Positions 25,160-33,466 of a stretch of DNA of 46,359 nucleotides are shown piece by piece. Below the pieces are notes generated by a model, which saw only the letters and a program-made list of their open reading frames with translations, ran no database searches and was not told the DNA's origin. The DNA lies in the IMG/VR virus record IMGVR_UViG_3300025889_000199, positions 1 through 46,359 of that record; one strand, written 5' to 3'. The first letter of the stretch is position 1. Every line of letters begins with the position of its first letter. A program made the position numbers and the translations under genes. The DNA is from a virus.

Positions 25160-25579
25160 TTATTCCTCCGTTACTACTCCGTCTTTTACTTGATAATTTT
25201 TAATTACAATTCCGTGATGTTGCGGTAAAGGTGGCGGTATTGGTAAAGGTTCTCTAAAGACTTCCTTTACTACCTCCACTTCTTTGATTACCTCTTTCGT
25301 GTTTCCTTCTTTCATTTCAGCATACCATACTTGAGGTGTATAGAACACATAATAAAACAAAGGAAAAGATACAGAATGAAGTATGGGTAGTAATATCAAA
25401 AACATAGCATTAGATTCTCTCATGTCAACATAACAGTAAGTATCTTGACTACTTAAGAAAGAATAACAATCTATTATCATACCATCAAATAACAGTATTA
25501 GGTATAGATAAAATATCCATATCTGACAGACAAAGAAACCTGCCAGTGAACGCATTCTTATTTTTCCATAATCAACCAT
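25160..25579 (-). CDS. Membrane protein with two transmembrane helices
   Basis: A 139-aa protein. Hydrophobic segments at about residues 11-34 ('FFVCQIWIFYLYLILLF') and 56-80 ('AMFLILLPILHSVSFPLFYY') are long enough to span the membrane, followed by a charged tail with 'VIKEVEVVKEV' and a Pro-rich stretch. Both ends probably face the same side. The second of two ATGs (25579) is best spaced from AAAGGAGG. Could be a holin-like or superinfection-exclusion protein; unknown. Confidence 0.6.
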   Translation of the reverse strand: MVDYGKIRMRSLAGFFVCQIWIFYLYLILLFDGMIIDCYSFLSSQDTYCYVDMRESNAMFLILLPILHSVSFPLFYYVFYTPQVWYAEMKEGNTKEVIKEVEVVKEVFREPLPIPPPLPQHHGIVIKNYQVKDGVVTEE

Positions 25580-25581
25580 TT

Positions 25582-25659
25582 TCATTCCTCCTTTCCTTTT
25601 TTTGATGTTGCTTTAAATAGTGAAAGAGCCATCGGCACTGTTCCCCATGTCGTATTCAT
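25582..25659 (-). CDS. 25-aa micro-ORF spanning promoter copy 3
   Basis: Encodes MNTTWGTVPMALSLFKATSK and a short KGKEE tail; AGGAG is 3 nt before its ATG and its stop overlaps an ATG of the membrane-protein gene. It contains the SLxKATS peptide shared with other micro-ORFs over this element. May be only a by-product of the promoter sequence. Confidence 0.3.
   Translation of the reverse strand: MNTTWGTVPMALSLFKATSKKGKEE
25603..25624 (-). promoter_or_regulatory. 22-bp promoter element, copy 3
   Basis: Minus-strand CACTATTTAAAGCAACATC (C to T change gives TTTAAAG), 31 nt from the used ATG of the membrane-protein gene, with AAAGGAGG between. Confidence 0.6.
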
Positions 25660-25666
25660 CTGCTCC

Positions 25667-25933
25667 TCAATCCTCCTTACGAGAGCGTGCCTCTTCTATC
25701 GCTTCACATTCTTCGATAGCCTCAATCAGACGAGGCAACATTTCTTTCGCTTGTTGAAGTGTTAGTCTCACACCATGTCTTGTGTGTTGATTCTTTCCAT
25801 CAGTGGTATTGATGACTCGCAAATCTATCCATGTTTTACCGTAGTAATCTATGTGGGCGAGTCGCACATCACCTTTACCGTCTTTCCATTTACCTTCCAT
25901 GCTGGCAGTTCGCCACATTGTAATCTCACTCAC
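25667..25933 (-). CDS. PC4-like (p15) ssDNA-binding / transcription coactivator protein
   Basis: An 88-aa protein. Strands 'KWKDGKGDVRLAHID' and 'KTWIDLRVIN' followed by 'GVRLTLQQAKEMLPRLIEAI' match the PC4 fold (strand-turn-strand with 'vDIRxyy', then 'kGixLtxxqwxxL' helix). PC4-like proteins bind ssDNA and help transcription or recombination, as dimers. Starts at GTG 8 nt after GGAGG, overlapping the preceding gene by 8 nt. Assignment is by pattern only. Confidence 0.5.
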   Translation of the reverse strand: MSEITMWRTASMEGKWKDGKGDVRLAHIDYYGKTWIDLRVINTTDGKNQHTRHGVRLTLQQAKEMLPRLIEAIEECEAIEEARSRKED

Positions 25934-26120
25934 TATATCTACCTCCTCTTGTTTTCACATTCATGTAGCAATCGTGACAAAGATTGAATGATGGATGTAG
26001 TGGTTCGTCTCTCACTAAACATGCTCCGCATACATCATCTGATGGAAACCGACGAGTCCTATTCACTGTCCTTACATTCTTTTCCTTGTTAGAAAAAAAT
26101 CGCTTCATGAACTTTAACAT
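25926..26120 (-). CDS. Small basic zinc-ribbon protein
   Basis: A 64-aa protein: basic N-terminus (MLKFMKRFFSNKEKN), then 'CGACLVRDEP' and 'LCHDCYMN', two CxxC pairs. The ATG at 26120 overlaps the upstream stop (TGATG) and follows GAGGAT, so this start is preferred over a longer frame. Probable nucleic-acid binding. Confidence 0.55.
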   Translation of the reverse strand: MLKFMKRFFSNKEKNVRTVNRTRRFPSDDVCGACLVRDEPLHPSFNLCHDCYMNVKTRGGRYSE

Positions 26121-26398
26121 CACGAATCCTCCAAACATTCTTCACACACCTGTTGTTTATCTTTATCGAAAGCAGTATCTATTATCTCATCAGATGTGTG
26201 CTCACTCCCACAACAGTCGCATACAAACAATGAACAGTTAGAGACAGAACAGTTGTCCTTCAAATGTTGTCTGTCGTGTAAATAATGTTCACACCAACAT
26301 TCACATCTGTCACTTGAATGGTGACCGCAGGTTAGTTCAGGGTCTTGATAATCATCATAAGCACCCCAATCCATACCATCAGGGTAGTTGCTGACCAT
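26120..26398 (-). CDS. Cysteine-rich multi-zinc protein
   Basis: A 92-aa acidic protein with about 12 Cys and several His: 'CGHHSSDRCECWC', 'HYLHDRQHLKDNC', 'FVCDCCGSEH' and a terminal 'VCEECLEDS'. It probably binds two or three zinc ions in a RING- or treble-clef-like array. Start by TGATG overlap, with GGAGAGGAGG before it. Could be a protein-protein adaptor; unknown. Confidence 0.55.
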   Translation of the reverse strand: MVSNYPDGMDWGAYDDYQDPELTCGHHSSDRCECWCEHYLHDRQHLKDNCSVSNCSLFVCDCCGSEHTSDEIIDTAFDKDKQQVCEECLEDS

Positions 26399-27105
26399 CA
26401 CTCCTCCTCTCCTAATGTGTAATCACGAGAGCAGTATGTTCCCCACATCCACGGTGGTACCTTCACACCAGTGTCAGGACATTCGCTACCGACCAGTACA
26501 CCCAGTTCATCTGTCGATGCCATCTCGTACATTTGTTGCCGTGTCATTGCTTTCAGATAACCGAGGTCATTCTTGTATCGCATGAATAAATCATCACCTG
26601 CTAATATGTTGTAGTCATCAGGATTCATGGCGATAACAGTATCACACTCTTGACATGTGACATTAACAGCCCAGTCCTCGATTGTATCTGTTTCACCGTT
26701 GTCAAGAAGAATCTCTCGCTCTCCCATAAAAGAAGGCGTACCTTCTTCAAGGTTCATGTCAGCGAGCCTCGTGCCACATTCACATTGCCATGCTGATGCC
26801 ACTGCTTGTCTTTCTTGTATCTCTTGCATGTATGCTTCTTCAACAGAAAGGGCAGCCTGCGTCACCATTACATCATCATCTTCTACACGAAGGTTGACAG
26901 TTTCCATCAGTCGCTTGATGCGTTCATGGTGGTGTATAGAATCGGGATGGTCTACCCTATGGTCAAGCGTTAGTGCATCGTCATCTGTTTTACGATACCT
27001 TAGACCAGTTCCTTCGGGTCGCCATATTCCATTGGGTGCCATTTGTCCAAAGTGCTCAAGCATCCATACTTGTAGTTCAGGGGGAAATTCTTCATTCATA
27101 TCCAT
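26398..27105 (-). CDS. Zinc-ribbon-containing protein, unknown function
   Basis: A 235-aa protein. The centre holds 'CECGTRLAD' and 'VTCQECDTV' (about residues 107-152), a zinc ribbon with a long insert. The rest is acidic and helical. Starts at ATG 27105; an ATG at 27099 forming an ATGA overlap with the upstream stop is an equally good choice. No homologue recognised. Confidence 0.5.
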   Translation of the reverse strand: MDMNEEFPPELQVWMLEHFGQMAPNGIWRPEGTGLRYRKTDDDALTLDHRVDHPDSIHHHERIKRLMETVNLRVEDDDVMVTQAALSVEEAYMQEIQERQAVASAWQCECGTRLADMNLEEGTPSFMGEREILLDNGETDTIEDWAVNVTCQECDTVIAMNPDDYNILAGDDLFMRYKNDLGYLKAMTRQQMYEMASTDELGVLVGSECPDTGVKVPPWMWGTYCSRDYTLGEEE

Positions 27106-27431
27106 TCGTTCATCACATCCTTGTTTGTTGTTTCTATATCGTACAGCATCATGGTGTCACAGCATTTACCTACAAGATAGAAGTGTTTCTCCATGATGAT
27201 GAAAAGTGAGTCGCTATCAGCAAGTGATTTGTGGCACATAGGACAATTCTCAATGTAATTGTAAGTACCACAGATTACTGCACTAACCCCCTCACGACCG
27301 TAGTCACTTGGGAGTTGTAATTGAACATTTCGTAGGTCTATAGTCATACCATTTGATAGAGTCCATAGCCCTTGACTACTGATACTGCTCGCCTTCAACT
27401 GCTCGGTGATACACTCGTCATTGTCCGGCAA
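27096..27431 (-). CDS. Small zinc-binding protein
   Basis: A 111-aa protein with 'CPMCHKSL' near residue 63 and 'GKCCDTMM' near residue 88, a probable zinc ribbon in a beta-rich context. No ATG precedes the conserved part. A TTG at 27431, 5 nt after GAGGAGGAAG and inside the upstream gene, is the likely start. Confidence 0.5.
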   Translation of the reverse strand: MPDNDECITEQLKASSISSQGLWTLSNGMTIDLRNVQLQLPSDYGREGVSAVICGTYNYIENCPMCHKSLADSDSLFIIMEKHFYLVGKCCDTMMLYDIETTNKDVMNEWI

Positions 27432-28938
27432 CTACTTCCTCCTCCTGAGTTTCAATGTTGTAATGAGGGAGACGCTCGAAATTCTTTCGGTGCTCATCAA
27501 TGACGATAGGAGCAGCGTTTCTCATGAGTGTAATCAAATCATTAGGTGATAGATAGTCCTCAGGGTCAACAGTGCCATGCATAACCATTCGGTCACTTTG
27601 ATTGATTTTTCGCACACCCCACTTAACACTGGTGCTCTCATTCTTTTCAAAGCCGACATGCACTCTATTAGCAAGGAAGCCACCGTTCTCAACATGGGCG
27701 TTCATGATGCTTTCAGCAAACGCTTGAGCCTGTGCTTGAGAAGGGAAGCGTAGATTAGTGAGCACAGATTTTACACTCCACTCATCCTCTTCTTTACGAC
27801 TTAGAATGTAATCGTTGATTTCTTCCTGAGGTACCCAAACGAAGTCAGCAATCTCGTGACCGTAGGATTTACGAGAGCGGGTCTTAGTGTAAACCCATCC
27901 ATTAGCAACCTCACCTTCTTTACGCTTCTTGCTGTTTGTCTTTTGAACATAGGATGTCATCTCAGCCAACCAACTCCAGTCAGACCATGAGTGAAGAGCA
28001 GTCTTACCACGACCTTCCTTAGAGACGATGTTATCTTCACGCTTCAACATACGAAGTAGACTCTTCTTGATGTAGCCAATGACCTCAGACTCAGGTACAT
28101 TTGCAGCCATACTGCGTCGAACCTCATCCCAACTCACTGTGTCTTTTGGATTGATGTTTCGCTCACTCCATTGGTTAGAGTTCCATCCACCGTATGTGGA
28201 TTCTCTTGAGTAAGCAGTCATGAAATCATCTCCGTCTCGGACCAATGCCCACATTTTTATCATCGGTGTATCGTGATGTAAACACTGTTTGTCAGCATCT
28301 TCTTTCTTTTCTTTCCAAGCACACTCACCTTTGTAAGACTTGATTGTGTAAATCAAACTTGCATCAGTTGATACAGATGCATCGGGGTACTTTTCTTGAA
28401 GTAAATCGAGCAGTGGTTTAAGAGCAGGAGAGTGAAGCAAATGCCTTACATCCATAGTGATGTGCTCAGTCGTTCTAAATGAGCACAAAGCACGAGCGGG
28501 GTGGTCGAGAGGAATTTCTTCATCGTTCATCCACTGTGTCATAGTACCGTGTGATAGAAAAGAAACCGTGTTTAATGACTCATTGAATACAGGTCTACGA
28601 AGTGTGACTTTGAAACCAGTAAATTCATCATGCCCACATGAAGGAGTATTAGGTTTAGGTACTTTACCGAATGCTACCTTTCGTGTCATGATGACTGCTG
28701 CTGCTCTTGTGTATGGGTTGACAAGGTCACTCCATGTTAACTGAGCATTAGGTCCAGCCTTCATTAGACTGTAAGCCACGGCTGCATCCATAGCCCAACA
28801 CATACCGATAGCATTCTTTGTACGACCAACAGCGTGGTCAACGATAATTGGCTCTTCACTGAAATCAAGCGAGTTCTCAACTACACCTGCGTTCAAATAA
28901 GCATCCCAATTTTTCCATCCTTTCCATTCTCCACTCAT
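27418..28938 (-). CDS. Large protein of unknown function (506 aa)
   Basis: Mixed alpha/beta protein with several Trp-rich stretches ('WKGWKNWDAYL', 'HSWSDWSWL'), a basic 'KTNSKKRKEG' patch near residue 335 and a helical C-terminus. No recognised motif. 'CGHDEFTG' and 'CAWKEKKED' hold isolated Cys that may bind zinc. ATGA coupling to the upstream gene places it second in the operon from promoter copy 4. Confidence 0.5.
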   Translation of the reverse strand: MSGEWKGWKNWDAYLNAGVVENSLDFSEEPIIVDHAVGRTKNAIGMCWAMDAAVAYSLMKAGPNAQLTWSDLVNPYTRAAAVIMTRKVAFGKVPKPNTPSCGHDEFTGFKVTLRRPVFNESLNTVSFLSHGTMTQWMNDEEIPLDHPARALCSFRTTEHITMDVRHLLHSPALKPLLDLLQEKYPDASVSTDASLIYTIKSYKGECAWKEKKEDADKQCLHHDTPMIKMWALVRDGDDFMTAYSRESTYGGWNSNQWSERNINPKDTVSWDEVRRSMAANVPESEVIGYIKKSLLRMLKREDNIVSKEGRGKTALHSWSDWSWLAEMTSYVQKTNSKKRKEGEVANGWVYTKTRSRKSYGHEIADFVWVPQEEINDYILSRKEEDEWSVKSVLTNLRFPSQAQAQAFAESIMNAHVENGGFLANRVHVGFEKNESTSVKWGVRKINQSDRMVMHGTVDPEDYLSPNDLITLMRNAAPIVIDEHRKNFERLPHYNIETQEEEVVAGQ

Positions 28939-29441
28939 ACTATCACCTCACTTATGTCAAAAAGTTCATTGTCAATTGTTTCAGCCTCTCGCTCAACAAA
29001 AACATCAACTCCTTCATATTGACTCCAATTCATGATGCAATCATTTACAATTTCTATGATGTCAGACTCAAGTGCTCTTGCCACTGGTCTGTACCAGTCA
29101 GTAAGATAAAGGTCCTCCACCCATGGTCTGAGTTGACAAAGAATCAAAGTCGCCTTCTCTTCTTTAGGGATGAGATTTTGGTAGTATGTTAATACATCAG
29201 TACGGGGTTGCATTGCTTTCATCTTTTCTTTTCCTGTCAAAGAGATGTATCTTCCCTGTACCATATTACTGGCATTGTGTTGCATGTTGAGTCCGTAGAC
29301 TGAGCCATCTTCCCTGCGTACAGCAAGGAAAGGACTCTCCGTTGGTACATAATCATCAGTTCCACTACCGCACACTGTAGGTTGATTATAACGGTACATA
29401 TCTTTCAATTCATTCATTCTTTCTTCATTTGGTTGTTCCAT
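28935..29441 (-). CDS. Hypothetical protein (168 aa)
   Basis: An acidic protein with a helical N-terminus, a beta-hairpin-like middle ('FLAVRREDGSVYGLN') and a helical, acidic C-terminus. No motif recognised. First gene after promoter copy 4, with a strong AGGAGG 7 nt before its ATG. Confidence 0.5.
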   Translation of the reverse strand: MEQPNEERMNELKDMYRYNQPTVCGSGTDDYVPTESPFLAVRREDGSVYGLNMQHNASNMVQGRYISLTGKEKMKAMQPRTDVLTYYQNLIPKEEKATLILCQLRPWVEDLYLTDWYRPVARALESDIIEIVNDCIMNWSQYEGVDVFVEREAETIDNELFDISEVIV

Positions 29442-29464
29442 ATTTTTTCCTCCTTCTTTTCATT

Positions 29465-29486
29465 TAATGTTGCTTTAAGTAGTGAA
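29465..29486 (-). promoter_or_regulatory. 22-bp promoter element, copy 4
   Basis: Minus-strand CACTACTTAAAGCAACATT, 31 nt from TTAAAG to the ATG at 29441. A 25-aa ORF beginning MTSLLKATLN overlaps it, starting in an ATGA with the upstream stop. Confidence 0.65.
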
Positions 29487-29487
29487 G

Positions 29488-29916
29488 TCATTCCTCCTCA
29501 CTTTCTACAGTATGAGCATTACCTGTTGTCAGCACCAACAATCCACTTTCTTTTGTAAACTGTATGAGTGTCTGCACTGCTAAGTTGTCATCATTCATGT
29601 CCATTTCTAACGCTGCTCCCTGTGGATGATTGAGTGACTCACCTAAGATAACTAACTGAGTCTTATCTCCATCCTCAAAGTAGTGACGCATTTCCGCTTC
29701 GATGTAAAGTAAGTTGCCACTCGCAGGACTTACAGTTGTAGGTTCCTGTTCTTGTAGCCAAGAAGTAAGTGCTGGCGGTGCTTGTAGTTCAAGTGCCAGT
29801 CCATACTTACGATTGACTTGAGTAGGTCCTACACCCTGTAGGTGTATTCTGTTCATGTCAAATTCACATCTAACTTGTAGTCTGTTCTTTCCGTATTGTC
29901 CATTTGCTTCATTCAT
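29488..29916 (-). CDS. Hypothetical protein (142 aa)
   Basis: Beta-rich in the middle ('LLYIEAEMRHYF', 'KTQLVILGES') with an acidic C-terminus. It has no recognised motif. The only gene between promoter copies 5 and 4, hence probably monocistronic. AGAGG lies upstream of the ATG with a rather long spacing. Confidence 0.5.
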   Translation of the reverse strand: MNEANGQYGKNRLQVRCEFDMNRIHLQGVGPTQVNRKYGLALELQAPPALTSWLQEQEPTTVSPASGNLLYIEAEMRHYFEDGDKTQLVILGESLNHPQGAALEMDMNDDNLAVQTLIQFTKESGLLVLTTGNAHTVESEEE

Positions 29917-29947
29917 TTTTCATTCCTCTTTGGTTGCCTCTTTTCAT

Positions 29948-29969
29948 TGATGTTGCTTTAAGTAGTGAA
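29948..29969 (-). promoter_or_regulatory. 22-bp promoter element, copy 5
   Basis: Perfect consensus CACTACTTAAAGCAACATC on the minus strand, 39 nt from TTAAAG to the ATG at 29916. Starts 1 nt after the stop of the phosphatase-like gene. Confidence 0.65.
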
Positions 29970-29970
29970 G

Positions 29971-31095
29971 TCAACAGTTGTCCTCCTTAAAATCATCAAT
30001 GAAGTCTAATAGGTTCTTACCCTTGAGTCCACCTTTAGGCACAGGTGGATTCTTTCTTTTCTTTCCATTCTTTTTCTTCTTGGGTTTCTGTGTCGCTTTG
30101 TATTCACAAGCAACACACTTGAAAGTCTTACCGTTGATAGTCTCAGGTATGTAGTATCTCTTACAGCCCTTACACTGTATGTCTCCTTTACGAGTCTTGA
30201 TGTCATTGTTATGAGCATGACACTCCATACACATGCCGTCATCTTGTATGGTCATTGCATTAACCATGTTGTCACAACCGTAGCACACTGACTGACACTC
30301 GTAAAGTGAGTCCTCAGCATTGATACGCTCAGGATTACCGCACCGGCATGGAGAATCTCTATTGTCCTCATGTGTCCACTCAGTTGCACCACACTCAAAG
30401 CACCCTAAGAGATTGAACTTCTTGGGTATGCTCAAGGAATCTTCTTCTTCAAGAGGGTCATCATCCCAGTAAATCGACTTAGGCTTGGGGATGTAGTCAC
30501 CTTCATCTGCAAAGTCAATTGAGACTGACGACTTTTTACTTAGTGGAAAAAGTGAATCACCCACAGGGATGTCACAACACTCAGCAACATACTCTTGCTG
30601 TGCAAATGTTTCTACAGCATGAGAGCAGTATGCTTGACGGACCCACTTGATTAGAGAGTAGGCATCAGGTTGTGAAGTAGCACCCATGATGTGAGCAAGG
30701 ATGGACAGTTGTACGCCAGTACGACCGTGACCACCGACACACTGAGTTGATACAGTCTTGATGCCGAGGCGTTGAATATCGTCAACCAAAGCCAACCACC
30801 ACTCACGACCTACATCTTGAGGTATGTCGAAGTCAGGGAAGTCCATGCTGATGATGTGAGTAGAGCCACCGACAAGATTAGCACAGTTGAATACACTGGG
30901 TACCTCGGTACCTTGTACTCTATCCATGACTTGAGACGGACCCATAGCAAGGTTAGGTGCAGGTGACATTCTGTGCCAACCACCGTTTCTGCTGTGACCA
31001 CCGCCGTGAACTGATACACCCATTGCCTCAAAGACAACAGGATTGCCAGTGTGACAGCCACCCTTAGTTCCAATTTCTTTCATCCAATTACTCAT
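29971..31095 (-). CDS. Protein-tyrosine-phosphatase-like domain fused to zinc ribbons
   Basis: A 374-aa protein. Residues 1-180 form a phosphatase-like domain: 'STQCVGGHGRTGV' is the CX5R(T) P-loop of Cys-based phosphatases and 'MDFPDFDIP' upstream could be the general-acid loop. After an acidic linker come at least three zinc modules: 'CFECGA...CRCG', 'CYGC...CMEC' and 'CKGC...CVAC'. The tail is Lys-rich ('KPKKKKNGKKRKN'). It may dephosphorylate proteins or RNA 5' ends while binding nucleic acid. The second ATG (31095) is best spaced from AAGGAGG. It is coupled by ATGA to the swivel-domain gene. Confidence 0.7.
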   Translation of the reverse strand: MSNWMKEIGTKGGCHTGNPVVFEAMGVSVHGGGHSRNGGWHRMSPAPNLAMGPSQVMDRVQGTEVPSVFNCANLVGGSTHIISMDFPDFDIPQDVGREWWLALVDDIQRLGIKTVSTQCVGGHGRTGVQLSILAHIMGATSQPDAYSLIKWVRQAYCSHAVETFAQQEYVAECCDIPVGDSLFPLSKKSSVSIDFADEGDYIPKPKSIYWDDDPLEEEDSLSIPKKFNLLGCFECGATEWTHEDNRDSPCRCGNPERINAEDSLYECQSVCYGCDNMVNAMTIQDDGMCMECHAHNNDIKTRKGDIQCKGCKRYYIPETINGKTFKCVACEYKATQKPKKKKNGKKRKNPPVPKGGLKGKNLLDFIDDFKEDNC

Positions 31096-31097
31096 TC

Positions 31098-33389
31098 TCA
31101 TTCCTCCTTTTTGTTTCCAATTAAAGCATTGACAAACTCTTCTTTGTCCTCTTGCTTGGAAAGGTATTTGTTCATGACATGTACCATCTCAGGATAGTCT
31201 AAGTCATCTGTATTCAGTGAAGCGTATATCTTCTTGAACTCCTCAGGAGTAGGGAAGAACTCTTTCGCTTTGATGAGTGCCACTTGTTGCTTGACCGAGG
31301 CACGAGTTTGAACAACTGAGCCGACGAGCCACACATCCAACTTGGTTGGTGTAAGCATGATGTCGATAGCACCGTCTTTGAACAAGTGATGAATCTCTTG
31401 TAGTTCAGGTACCTCAGACTCATTGTTAGCAGCCCATGTCATGAATGTAGCACAGGTACTACAAGTCTCAACACCACACATGATGAAGTCTTTACCGTAA
31501 GGTGAGTTGTGGCTACCTTTGTCTCCATGTCTGAAACCAACAGGCATTGTCTTTGCTGTTTCCTTCAACACAGATGGTATCTTTTCACCAATGGCGATAG
31601 GATTCTTTCGCCAGTATGCATTTGTTTTCTTGAATACGAAGTCGAGTATTTCATCCCAATCATTCTGAGGAGGCTCGGCTTTGAGCATAGCGTCTGTGTC
31701 GTTGATTAGTTCAGATGCCATGTAGTATGTCGCTGACATATTCTTGATGTCTTCACGGAGATTGAACCCATGAGTACCAGCATCGAGAGCACGCTTACTC
31801 AACCATTTGTTGAAGAGCATACCGTTGTTGTGTACTGTATTCTCAGACTTGTTAGCGATAACAATGAGAGCCTCAAGATTTTCATCAGTTGGTGCGTCGA
31901 TGAAGTTCTGTATTTGAGATGCAAGTAATGCACCAGTCTGCATCGAAGTAGCCCAAGCGGGACCACCATAGGAGTTGGACCAACCTTTCTCATAGTGCTT
32001 GGCAAGGAATGTCATCATCTTCGACATCTGATTGAAGGTCGGAAGTAAGTGACCCACCGCAGCGTAATAGTGGCTACGGTTGGAATCTAAGTGTGGAGTG
32101 TCATTGACTTTCTGCCATACATCTGAGCCGATGCAAGCCGTCATTGTAGCAAACAATGAGCCAGTGGCATTAGTCTTGAGTGATTGAGCGTGTCTCATCT
32201 CACCAAGACCGAGTGCCATAATTGACTTAGCCAACCATGTAGTAAATACACCAGCAAGATATGCTACTTGCTTAGGCTCACTCAAAGGTAGGCTGACCCA
32301 CTGATGAAAGAAGGTAGCAAACCAACCTTGTTGTTTAGCCCAGTAATGATTACCTGCATGAATACCAGCGATGAAATCTTCTTTGAATGCCATTGGGTTG
32401 TAAGGCTTAGGCTCAAACTGATTGTCATTGTCAAGCACGACCCAACCACTTGATGCTTCAACCCATCGGTCACCAATATTGACTGACTCAGCGATAACAT
32501 AAGGTACACCAACACCACGACAGTGAGCATAGATGTGAGAAAGACGAGAGCCGTTTGGTTCAACAACCATGTAGCCATCAGGACACTTCTCTTTGGTAAT
32601 GTTCTCCTCAAGCCAAGCAACTTCTTCAAGACCACTCATCATGATGAAGTCACTAATGACAACTTCACCTTGAGGGACCATACCGATTGTGTCAACGCCT
32701 TCGGGTGGCGGTGCAACTGGTGTGTGCTCAGGAGCACCACGAATCTGTGTAAGCCATTCGGAGTCGGCTTTAGACCAATCGAATACACCACGGTTTCTTC
32801 TACCATCTTTACCAGTGTCAATATTGAATACAAATTCTAACTCGTGTTCAGCAGGACTGTAGCCGAGTGCTTTCATTGAGATGTTGTCGCTGTGTTTTTC
32901 TTCTCGTAGTGGGAAGCCCAGTTGTAAACCATGACCAGCAGTGACACCATCATGGTCAGGACCAAAGACAGCATAGCCTTGAAAATCTCCATGACTGAGA
33001 GCAATCACTGCACTGTTCACTGCTTCAATGTAAGGCATGAGCATGAGACAACCTTCGGGGTCTTCTTTCTGCATGATACCTTTCAGTCTTGTAAACTCAA
33101 GATGGAGTTGCTTCATGTCATTACACTTGACTGATTCAAGTACGCCGTGTCTTGGATTCAGTGGACATGTTCTCAAGAAGGCAGGGAACTTGGTAATCGT
33201 TCCTGCTGATTCAACTTGTAGCATTGTGTCCGTCAATAGCAATGGTATTGCATCCGGTACTTTCCAGTCATGTGGTATGCTGAAAGTCTTGAAGGCTTTT
33301 GCATAATTGAATATAGCAAGAGCCTTTTGAGACTTAACCTCATCCAGTCTTTCTTTACTTAGTAATTCATTCATCGTTATTAGTTCCAT
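31098..33389 (-). CDS. Large protein with phosphohistidine (PEP-utiliser) swivel-like segment
   Basis: A 763-aa protein. Near residues 235-340, 'GMVPQGEVVIS', a helical turn, 'NGSRLSHIYAHCRGVGVPYVI' and 'GDRWVEASSGWVV' follow the layout of the mobile phosphohistidine domain of PEP-utilising enzymes (family GGxxSHxAixARxxGiPxvv, then GDxxxvdgxxGxv), with the key Ser-His present. No ATP-grasp or TIM-barrel partner is recognised in the rest, which is largely helical. A Cys cluster 'CGVETCSTC' lies near residue 640. GAGG 8 nt before the ATG; promoter copy 6 upstream. Function unknown; a phosphotransfer role is inferred. Confidence 0.5.
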   Translation of the reverse strand: MELITMNELLSKERLDEVKSQKALAIFNYAKAFKTFSIPHDWKVPDAIPLLLTDTMLQVESAGTITKFPAFLRTCPLNPRHGVLESVKCNDMKQLHLEFTRLKGIMQKEDPEGCLMLMPYIEAVNSAVIALSHGDFQGYAVFGPDHDGVTAGHGLQLGFPLREEKHSDNISMKALGYSPAEHELEFVFNIDTGKDGRRNRGVFDWSKADSEWLTQIRGAPEHTPVAPPPEGVDTIGMVPQGEVVISDFIMMSGLEEVAWLEENITKEKCPDGYMVVEPNGSRLSHIYAHCRGVGVPYVIAESVNIGDRWVEASSGWVVLDNDNQFEPKPYNPMAFKEDFIAGIHAGNHYWAKQQGWFATFFHQWVSLPLSEPKQVAYLAGVFTTWLAKSIMALGLGEMRHAQSLKTNATGSLFATMTACIGSDVWQKVNDTPHLDSNRSHYYAAVGHLLPTFNQMSKMMTFLAKHYEKGWSNSYGGPAWATSMQTGALLASQIQNFIDAPTDENLEALIVIANKSENTVHNNGMLFNKWLSKRALDAGTHGFNLREDIKNMSATYYMASELINDTDAMLKAEPPQNDWDEILDFVFKKTNAYWRKNPIAIGEKIPSVLKETAKTMPVGFRHGDKGSHNSPYGKDFIMCGVETCSTCATFMTWAANNESEVPELQEIHHLFKDGAIDIMLTPTKLDVWLVGSVVQTRASVKQQVALIKAKEFFPTPEEFKKIYASLNTDDLDYPEMVHVMNKYLSKQEDKEEFVNALIGNKKEE

Positions 33390-33466
33390 TTCAATTCCTC
33401 AGTTTTGTTGCTTCTTTTATTTGATGTTGCTTTAAGTAGTGAAAGGTTCAGTCTATCGTTTTTCAT
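33380..33466 (-). CDS. 28-aa micro-ORF MKNDRLNLSLLKATS
   Basis: The ATG overlaps the stop of the 36-aa Cys-rich ORF (ATGA). The peptide aligns with that at 39722-39799 (MKTDRLNLSLLKATS). It runs across promoter copy 6 into the next gene. Translated peptide or promoter by-product cannot be decided from sequence. Confidence 0.3.
   Translation of the reverse strand: MKNDRLNLSLLKATSNKRSNKTEELKWN
33422..33443 (-). promoter_or_regulatory. 22-bp promoter element, copy 6
   Basis: Perfect consensus, 40 nt from TTAAAG to the ATG of the swivel-domain gene. Extended left similarity (GATAGACTGAACCTT) is shared with copies 9 and 10. Confidence 0.65.
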
